A DNA stretch of 64,000 nucleotides from an uncultured Bacteroidales bacterium (GTDB lineage: Bacteria; Bacteroidota; Bacteroidia; Bacteroidales; UBA932). Positions 58,167 to 64,000 of this stretch are shown piece after piece. Numbering within the stretch: the first letter of the stretch is position 1; each line of letters begins with the position of its first letter. The stretch spans positions 23,779 to 87,778 of the forward strand of contig CAMBMK010000003.1 in assembly GCA_945868745.1 (NCBI GenBank), written 5' to 3'. The position numbers and the translations under genes were made by a program. A model generated the notes under the pieces. The model worked only from the letters and a program-made list of their open reading frames with translations, was not told the origin of the DNA and did not search any database.

Positions 58167-59257
58167 AAAAAGTTGTAATAGCATCCGATTCATTCAAGGG
58201 AAGCCTGGCTTCATGTGAGGTCGCCCGTGCAGTTGCGCAGGGCGTCCGCTCGGTGTATCCGGACTGCAGGACGGTATGCCTGCCCATAGCCGACGGAGGC
58301 GAGGGCACTGCCGATGCCGTGGAAGCAGGCCTTAGGGCACGCGGGAAATGCCCTGAAAGGGTGGCCATGCAGGTGTGCGGCCCGCTACGGGAAAAAGTCC
58401 GGGCGGAGTATCTCCTCTGCGGCGGTACTGCCGTGATCGAATCGGCATCGGCCTGCGGGCTCACCCTCGTCAGCCCTTCACGGCGCAGCGCGGCTGACAC
58501 TACAACCTTCGGTCTCGGGGAACTTTTCCTCGATGCAGAAAGGCGCGGAGCACGTGAAATCATTGTGGGCCTCGGCGGAAGCGCCACCTGCGACTGCGGC
58601 ACTGGAATGCTCGAAGCCATAGGTGTTCTCCCGGAAGGAAGCAATATGTGCGGAAGGGCTCTGGAGGGCATTTCGGCGAAAGACCTTGGCGGACACGGCC
58701 TGAAGGCATCATATCTGATTGCCTGCGATGTTGTCAATCCCCTATTCGGACCTTACGGGGCTGCATATGTGTTTGCCCCGCAGAAAGGTGCGGGACCGGA
58801 GGAGGTTGAGATGCTGGACAGGGGCCTCAGGCATTTTGCAAAGCTGGCGGGATATGACCCTGCAACTCCGGGCTCAGGTGCTGCAGGCGGCCTCGGATAT
58901 GCCCTGATGGCATTTCTCGGAGCCCGGATGAGAAGCGGCATCGACATTGTCCTGGACCTCTGCGGATTTGCGGATGAGATTGCGGATGCCGACCTCGTAA
59001 TCACCGGCGAGGGCCGCCTGGACAGCCAGACCTCATCGGGGAAAGCCCCCGCGGGAGTGCTTGCAAGGGCCCGTGCGGCGGGAGTTCCGTGCATTGCGGT
59101 ATGCGGCACCTGCACGGGTTCGGACCTGCCCTTTGATTCGGTGATTGTCACAAAAAAAGAATCCATAACCCTTTCGGAGGCTATGGATCCGTCAAATGCC
59201 TTTCACAATACGGCCGCTGCCGTAGCTGATTTTCTAAAGGTTGCCCGCCTCGGCTGA
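58163..59257 (+). CDS. Glycerate kinase (GlxK/GarK type)
   Basis: KKVVIASDSFKGSLASCEVARAVAQGVR; PIADGGEGTADAV; GLGGSATCDCGTGMLEAIG; TTG start overlapping upstream TGA. Confidence 0.95.
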   Translation: MKKVVIASDSFKGSLASCEVARAVAQGVRSVYPDCRTVCLPIADGGEGTADAVEAGLRARGKCPERVAMQVCGPLREKVRAEYLLCGGTAVIESASACGLTLVSPSRRSAADTTTFGLGELFLDAERRGAREIIVGLGGSATCDCGTGMLEAIGVLPEGSNMCGRALEGISAKDLGGHGLKASYLIACDVVNPLFGPYGAAYVFAPQKGAGPEEVEMLDRGLRHFAKLAGYDPATPGSGAAGGLGYALMAFLGARMRSGIDIVLDLCGFADEIADADLVITGEGRLDSQTSSGKAPAGVLARARAAGVPCIAVCGTCTGSDLPFDSVIVTKKESITLSEAMDPSNAFHNTAAAVADFLKVARLG

Positions 59258-59917
59258 TTTGATCATGTTCTCGTTGGCGGAGATGTAGATTTCCACACGG
59301 CGGTTCTGTGCACGTCCTTCTGCGGTTGCATTGTCTGCAACAGGGTCGGTGAAGGAAAGTCCCTGTGCCACCATACGTGAGGAAGCGATGCCGCAATTCT
59401 GGAGATATGCCTGCACTGACTCTGCCCTCTGGCGTGAAATCCTTTCGTTGACCTCTGCGGTACCGGTGTTGTCGGTGTGTCCGTAGATGGTGATGTCGGT
59501 GTCAGGAAGGTCTGCAATCTTGGTGGAGAACTCCTTGAGCTCTACCTTTGACTCCTGCGAAAGCGCGGTGCCGTTGAGAGGAAAGAGGATTCCGCTTGCA
59601 AAGGTGACCTTGATGGCGGTAAGTCCGTTGTTGTCGGTCACGGTCTCCACTGTAGCGTTTTCGAGAGCTGCAAGCTCCTCGGCCTTTTTGTCCATCTTGT
59701 TGCCGATGAGTGCGCCTGTGCCGGCTCCTACGGCAGTTCCGATGGCGGCACCGATGCCTGCTCCCTTGCCGTCCTTACTGATGAGTCCGCCTACGATGGC
59801 TCCTACGGCAGCTCCTGCACTGGAACCGATGATGCTGCCCTTTGCCGTGTTGTTCATTGTCCCGCAGCCCGGCATCAGCACGAGGGCGGTCATAAGAATA
59901 AGAATGCCTTTTTTCAT
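59234..59917 (-). CDS. OmpA family protein with glycine-zipper domain
   Basis: Lipobox LMPGC; Gly-zipper GSSAGAAVGAIVGGLISKDGKGAGIGAAIGTAVGAGTGALIG; OmpA ITIYGHTDNTGTAEVNERISRQRAESVQAYL. Confidence 0.94.
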   Translation of the reverse strand: MKKGILILMTALVLMPGCGTMNNTAKGSIIGSSAGAAVGAIVGGLISKDGKGAGIGAAIGTAVGAGTGALIGNKMDKKAEELAALENATVETVTDNNGLTAIKVTFASGILFPLNGTALSQESKVELKEFSTKIADLPDTDITIYGHTDNTGTAEVNERISRQRAESVQAYLQNCGIASSRMVAQGLSFTDPVADNATAEGRAQNRRVEIYISANENMIKSAEAGNL

Positions 59918-59963
59918 TTTACTTCGTTTTTTGCAAATATAATCTAATTTTCCTTGCAGGCAA

Positions 59964-61430
59964 CTAATCTCCGGTCACATCCTTCACATCGTTGAGGTCG
60001 GTGACGTCAGAACCCTCATAAATCTCCTTTACAGGCTTCTGGACCTTGTTGACAAGGGTTATCATTATGGTGCCGAGCAAACCTGCGCACAGGGAACCGA
60101 GCAGAACCGCAATCTTGCCCATATCGCGGAGCATAGGTGCCAGGTCAGGGAAGTCGCCGAACGAGAGGGTATCGACAAATATCGACATTGTGAAACCGAT
60201 TCCGCCCAGGCAGGCCACGGCAAAGAGCTTCGGCCAGGTGGCGTATTTCGGCATTGCCCCGAGCCTGGTCTTTACTGCCAGGAAGCTTGCCAGGGTGATG
60301 CCTACAGGCTTTCCGAGAAGCAGGCCGAGGAAGATGCCCATACTTACGCTGCCGATTTCCGGGATATAGCGGAATACGTTGAAATAGGACAGGTCAGTGA
60401 TCTCGACTCCCGCGTTGGCAAGGGCGAAGACAGGCATTATCAGGAAGTTGACCCAAGGATTGAGGGCGTGTTCCAGCCTGAAGCTCATGCCCATACTGTC
60501 GTTGGCTATTGCCGTGAGGCGGCGCAGGCAGTGCCTCTGCGGGCCGTTGGGGAATCCGGTCGGGTCTGCGATTTCATCGTATGCCTTCAGGCGGGTGTGG
60601 TATTTCCTTGTCTTGGCCTCGAAATACGGTTTGGAGTACCTCGGCTTCATCGGCACGAGGAATGCCATCACGACTCCAGACATCGTGGCATGGATGCCCG
60701 AGTAGTAGAAGAGCGTCCAGATGGCGAGGCCGGCGACGATATAGAACGACAGGTGCTTCTCACCCAGATGGTTGACGAGAATGACAATCAGTATCAGGAC
60801 GAGGGCTATCGCAATGAGCTTCATGTTCAGGGCCCCTCCGTAGAACATGGCCACGACGAGGATGGCTATGAGGTCATCGGCTATCGCCAGGGCGGTGAGG
60901 AAGATTTTCAACGATACCGGCACCTTGTCCCCGAGCATCGAGAGTATGCCCACGGCAAATGCGATGTCCGTGGCCGTAGGTATTCCCCAGCCCGATGCGG
61001 CGGCCGTCCCCCTGTTGATGAAGAAGTAGATGAGGGCCGGGACAAGCACTCCGCCGAATGCGGCAATGACCGGCATTATGGCCTTCTTGAGGGTGCAGAG
61101 CTCGCCGTATTTGACCTCTCTCTTGATCTCGAGTCCGACGGTGAAGAAGAACAGCACCATCAGGATGTCGTTGATGAATTTTTCCACCGTCATTCCGGCG
61201 GGGAACATGATGTCACTGCCCGATGGGGTGTGGATGTTGAGAGCGAGGCTTGTTTCAAGCACTCCGTGATAGATGTCCTTCGTGAAAGGAAGGTTTGCAA
61301 GGAGCATCGCCAGTACCACGCAGGACAGGAGCACTACGCCCTGGGCCCACGGCAGTTTAGAGAACATGCGATTCCTGTGCTGGAAATTTCTTATGCCTTT
61401 TGTCCAGGCATAAATAGGAATGATACTCAT
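59964..61430 (-). CDS. nhaA: Na+/H+ antiporter NhaA
   Basis: VLFFFTVGLEIKREVKYGEL; GWGIPTATDIAFAVGILSMLG; ALAIADDLIAILVVAMFY. Confidence 0.96.
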   Translation of the reverse strand: MSIIPIYAWTKGIRNFQHRNRMFSKLPWAQGVVLLSCVVLAMLLANLPFTKDIYHGVLETSLALNIHTPSGSDIMFPAGMTVEKFINDILMVLFFFTVGLEIKREVKYGELCTLKKAIMPVIAAFGGVLVPALIYFFINRGTAAASGWGIPTATDIAFAVGILSMLGDKVPVSLKIFLTALAIADDLIAILVVAMFYGGALNMKLIAIALVLILIVILVNHLGEKHLSFYIVAGLAIWTLFYYSGIHATMSGVVMAFLVPMKPRYSKPYFEAKTRKYHTRLKAYDEIADPTGFPNGPQRHCLRRLTAIANDSMGMSFRLEHALNPWVNFLIMPVFALANAGVEITDLSYFNVFRYIPEIGSVSMGIFLGLLLGKPVGITLASFLAVKTRLGAMPKYATWPKLFAVACLGGIGFTMSIFVDTLSFGDFPDLAPMLRDMGKIAVLLGSLCAGLLGTIMITLVNKVQKPVKEIYEGSDVTDLNDVKDVTGD

Positions 61431-61488
61431 TGTTTTTTATTGTTTATGTAGTGCAAACTGAACACTATTATTCTGTTTCAACGGCAGC

Positions 61489-62742
61489 TCAGCATCCGTA
61501 GAGGTAGCGGTGCTGCTCCGGGGTGAGGGTGTCGATGGTGATGCCCCACGAGGCGAGCTTCCTTTCCGCCACATCCCTGTCGATGGATTCCGGGACATTG
61601 TTGAGCATTTTTCCCGGTTCCCTTGCAATCGCTGCCCTGTTGTCCACAAGGTATTTGGCGCTGAGCGCCTGGATGGCGAATGACATGTCCATAATCTCTG
61701 CCGGATGTCCGTCGCCGGCTGCCAGGTTGACAAGGCGTCCCTGGGCGATGACATGGACAGTCCGGCCGTCAGGCATATCGTAGGCGGTGATGTTGGCACG
61801 CGCCGGGCGCTCTGCTGTGGCGTATTCCCTGAGGGAGGCTACTGCAACTTCCACGTCGAAATGGCCTGCGTTACAGAGGATTGCCCCGTCTTTGAGGAGC
61901 GGGAAATGGGCCGGTCCGATGACGTCGGCGCAGCCTGTGACCGTGATGAAGAAGTCCCCCAGAGGAGCAGCCTGTGCCATTGTCATCACGCTGAATCCGT
62001 CCATCACGGCTTCGAGGGCCCTGACCGGGTCGATTTCGGTGACAATGACCTGTGCACCGAGGCCTTTTGCCCTCATTGCCACACCTTTGCCGCACCATCC
62101 GTAGCCTGCCACAACCACAGTTTTGCCCGCCACGATGAGGTTGGTGGTCCTGTTGATGCCGTCCCACACGCTCTGGCCGGTGCCGTAGCGGTTGTCGAAG
62201 AAGTGCTTGCATTTTGCGTCGTTGACAAGCATCATCGGGAATCTGAGGGCGCCCTCCCTGTCCATTGCCTGAAGCCTGAGGATGCCGGTCGTGGTCTCTT
62301 CGCAGCCGCCTATTACGCCGGGAATGAGGTGCGGATAGTTTTCGTGGATCATGTTGACAAGGTCGCCGCCGTCGTCTATGATGATGTCGGGACCCGCCTC
62401 AATGACACGCCTGATGCCGCTTTCGTATTCAGCGGGTGTGGCTCCGTGGACCGCAAACACATTAAGGCCCTCATGGACAAGGGCTGCCGCAACGTCGTCC
62501 TGAGTGCTCAGGGGGTTGCTTCCGGTGATGAACATCTGTGCCCCTCCGCCCGCAAGGACTTCGCAGAGGCGTGCGGTCTTGGCTTCAAGATGGACTGACA
62601 GCGCCACCTTGAGTCCTTCGAACGGTCTTGTACGGCGGAATTCGGCGTCAAGGCCTTCGAGAAGGGGCATATGGCGGCGCACCCAGTCGATTTTGAGCGC
62701 TCCGCTTTCCCACAGATTGATGTCTCGGATTTCTGATGTCAT
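61489..62742 (-). CDS. ahcY: Adenosylhomocysteinase
   Basis: DDGGDLVNMIHE; GCEETTTGILRLQAM; VVVAGYGWCGKGVAMRAKGLGAQVIVTEIDPVRALEA. Confidence 0.95.
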   Translation of the reverse strand: MTSEIRDINLWESGALKIDWVRRHMPLLEGLDAEFRRTRPFEGLKVALSVHLEAKTARLCEVLAGGGAQMFITGSNPLSTQDDVAAALVHEGLNVFAVHGATPAEYESGIRRVIEAGPDIIIDDGGDLVNMIHENYPHLIPGVIGGCEETTTGILRLQAMDREGALRFPMMLVNDAKCKHFFDNRYGTGQSVWDGINRTTNLIVAGKTVVVAGYGWCGKGVAMRAKGLGAQVIVTEIDPVRALEAVMDGFSVMTMAQAAPLGDFFITVTGCADVIGPAHFPLLKDGAILCNAGHFDVEVAVASLREYATAERPARANITAYDMPDGRTVHVIAQGRLVNLAAGDGHPAEIMDMSFAIQALSAKYLVDNRAAIAREPGKMLNNVPESIDRDVAERKLASWGITIDTLTPEQHRYLYGC

Positions 62743-63019
62743 ACTCGTTTGTTTTGGGACTGCAAAGATAACAAATTAAAACCACTTTCGGAGGCATCCG
62801 GATTCGGCCTGCCCACTTTATGTATTGACTCTTCGGACATCAGGACGGGGCGGTGTTACGGCCGATTTTGAAATAAATTTGGCGAATGGGCTGATTACTA
62901 TTAACTTTGCAGGCCGGTTATGTGTCCGGAAGGGGCACAGGCCGTGCAAAAGACTCCGTTTCCCGCCGTTTGCGGGAGCGCGTGACAGAACCAGAACCTA
63001 ATATTTATTGTAAAATTTT

Positions 63020-63766
63020 ATGGGACTTTTAGACGGAAAAGTTGCTCTCGTTACCGGAGCAGCAAGAGGCATCGGAAAGGCGATTTGCCTCAAATTCGCA
63101 TCCGAAGGCGCAGACATCGCCTTCACCGATCTTGTAATCAATGAAGCAGCCGAAGAGACTGTACGTGAAATCGAGGCCTATGGCCACAAGGTTCGCGCCT
63201 ACGCTTCCAATGCGGCGGATTTCGCCCAGACCGAGGAGGTGGTGAATGCAGTTCTCGCAGATTTCGGCCGCGTGGACATACTTGTCAACAATGCCGGCAT
63301 CACCAAAGACGGGCTCATGCTCAGGATGACCGAGGCCCAGTGGGATGCAGTAATCAATGTCAACCTCAAATCCGCATTCAACTTCATCCACGCCCTCACT
63401 CCGGTGATGATGCGCCAGAAGGGCGGCTCCATCATCAATATGTCCTCAGTTGTGGGTGTTCACGGCAATGCCGCACAGTGCAACTATTCCGCTTCAAAGG
63501 CAGGCCTCATCGGTCTTGCGAAGAGCATCGGACAGGAGATGGGACGCAAGGGCATCCGTGCCAATGCCATCGCTCCGGGATTTATCGACACCCCTATGAC
63601 CCAGGCGCTTCCGGAAGAGGTACGCAAGACCTGGATTGAGAAGATTCCTCTCCACAGGGGCGGCACCGTCGAGGACATAGCCAACGTTGCGACCTTCCTC
63701 GCCAGCGACCTCAGTTCATATGTCACAGGCCAGGTCATCCAGGTTGACGGCGGCATGAACATGTAG
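63020..63766 (+). CDS. fabG: 3-oxoacyl-[acyl-carrier-protein] reductase
   Basis: VALVTGAARGIGKAI; VNNAGITKDGLMLRM; YSASKAGLIGLAKSIGQEMGRKGIRANAIAPGFIDTPM. Confidence 0.96.
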   Translation: MGLLDGKVALVTGAARGIGKAICLKFASEGADIAFTDLVINEAAEETVREIEAYGHKVRAYASNAADFAQTEEVVNAVLADFGRVDILVNNAGITKDGLMLRMTEAQWDAVINVNLKSAFNFIHALTPVMMRQKGGSIINMSSVVGVHGNAAQCNYSASKAGLIGLAKSIGQEMGRKGIRANAIAPGFIDTPMTQALPEEVRKTWIEKIPLHRGGTVEDIANVATFLASDLSSYVTGQVIQVDGGMNM

Positions 63767-63789
63767 TCTGTACGGAAACGATAATGATC

Positions 63790-63825
63790 AAGGAGGCTGA
63801 CCTTTCGGGTCGGCCTCCTTTTTTG
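63790..63825 (+). terminator. Intrinsic terminator of fabG
   Basis: AAGGAGGCTGACC-TTTCG-GGTCGGCCTCCTT followed by TTTT. Confidence 0.92.
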
Positions 63826-64000
63826 TGCTTCGGACGGGAGCCAAATAACCGGTGGCTATCGTGTATTCTTGGTGGCTATCGAACTATTTGTCTATCAAGT
63901 GGTTGAATTTTGCCAGCGGTGTATTCAAATAATAAGCGGAAAAGGTGTAAGCGGTAACTTTGCATCAGCGGAAATCGGAAGTTTTAGTTTCGGCAGAAAT

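Noticed and set aside
1-64000. tRNA, rRNA, CRISPR, prophage or transposase genes
   Set aside because: Intergenic gaps were read and none showed tRNA cloverleaf, rRNA conserved blocks, repeat-spacer arrays or mobile-element proteins.

Overview
This 64-kb window is chromosomal DNA from a Bacteroidales-type member of the Bacteroidota. Supporting signs are TAnnTTTG -7 promoter boxes, GldH, RicT and DUF2723/DUF4271 families, and a BtuG-type B12 locus. It is almost entirely core genome: about 62 protein genes and no rRNA, tRNA, CRISPR array, transposase or prophage that I could see. Main blocks are: rhomboid/mutL; ispF; efp/ispH/cmk; an HTH-less sigma-54 response regulator with a 59-aa winged-helix ORF; a Y-family polymerase plus YolD-like pair; lptB/dnaX; a cobalamin riboswitch with btuG-btuB-btuF-btuC-btuD; smpB/miaA/trmB; gldH-ricT-holB; a TetR/TolC/RND operon with a PII-like gene; lgt; pgk; DUF2723; rnpA-yidD; rplM-rpsI-rpsB-tsf; carAB; a G1P-dehydrogenase-like gene with glycerate kinase; nhaA; ahcY; fabG. 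The least explained sequence is a convergent intergenic region (about 3941-4395) packed with near-perfect inverted repeats, including a 22-bp perfect inverted repeat enclosing two further hairpins. Other leads are a Clostridia-like translesion cassette with an 11-bp inverted repeat over divergent promoters, a MutL with a substituted DQHA-type motif, and a 29-aa Cys-containing ORF in a hairpin-rich rpsB leader. All calls come from reading the sequence; no database search was run.
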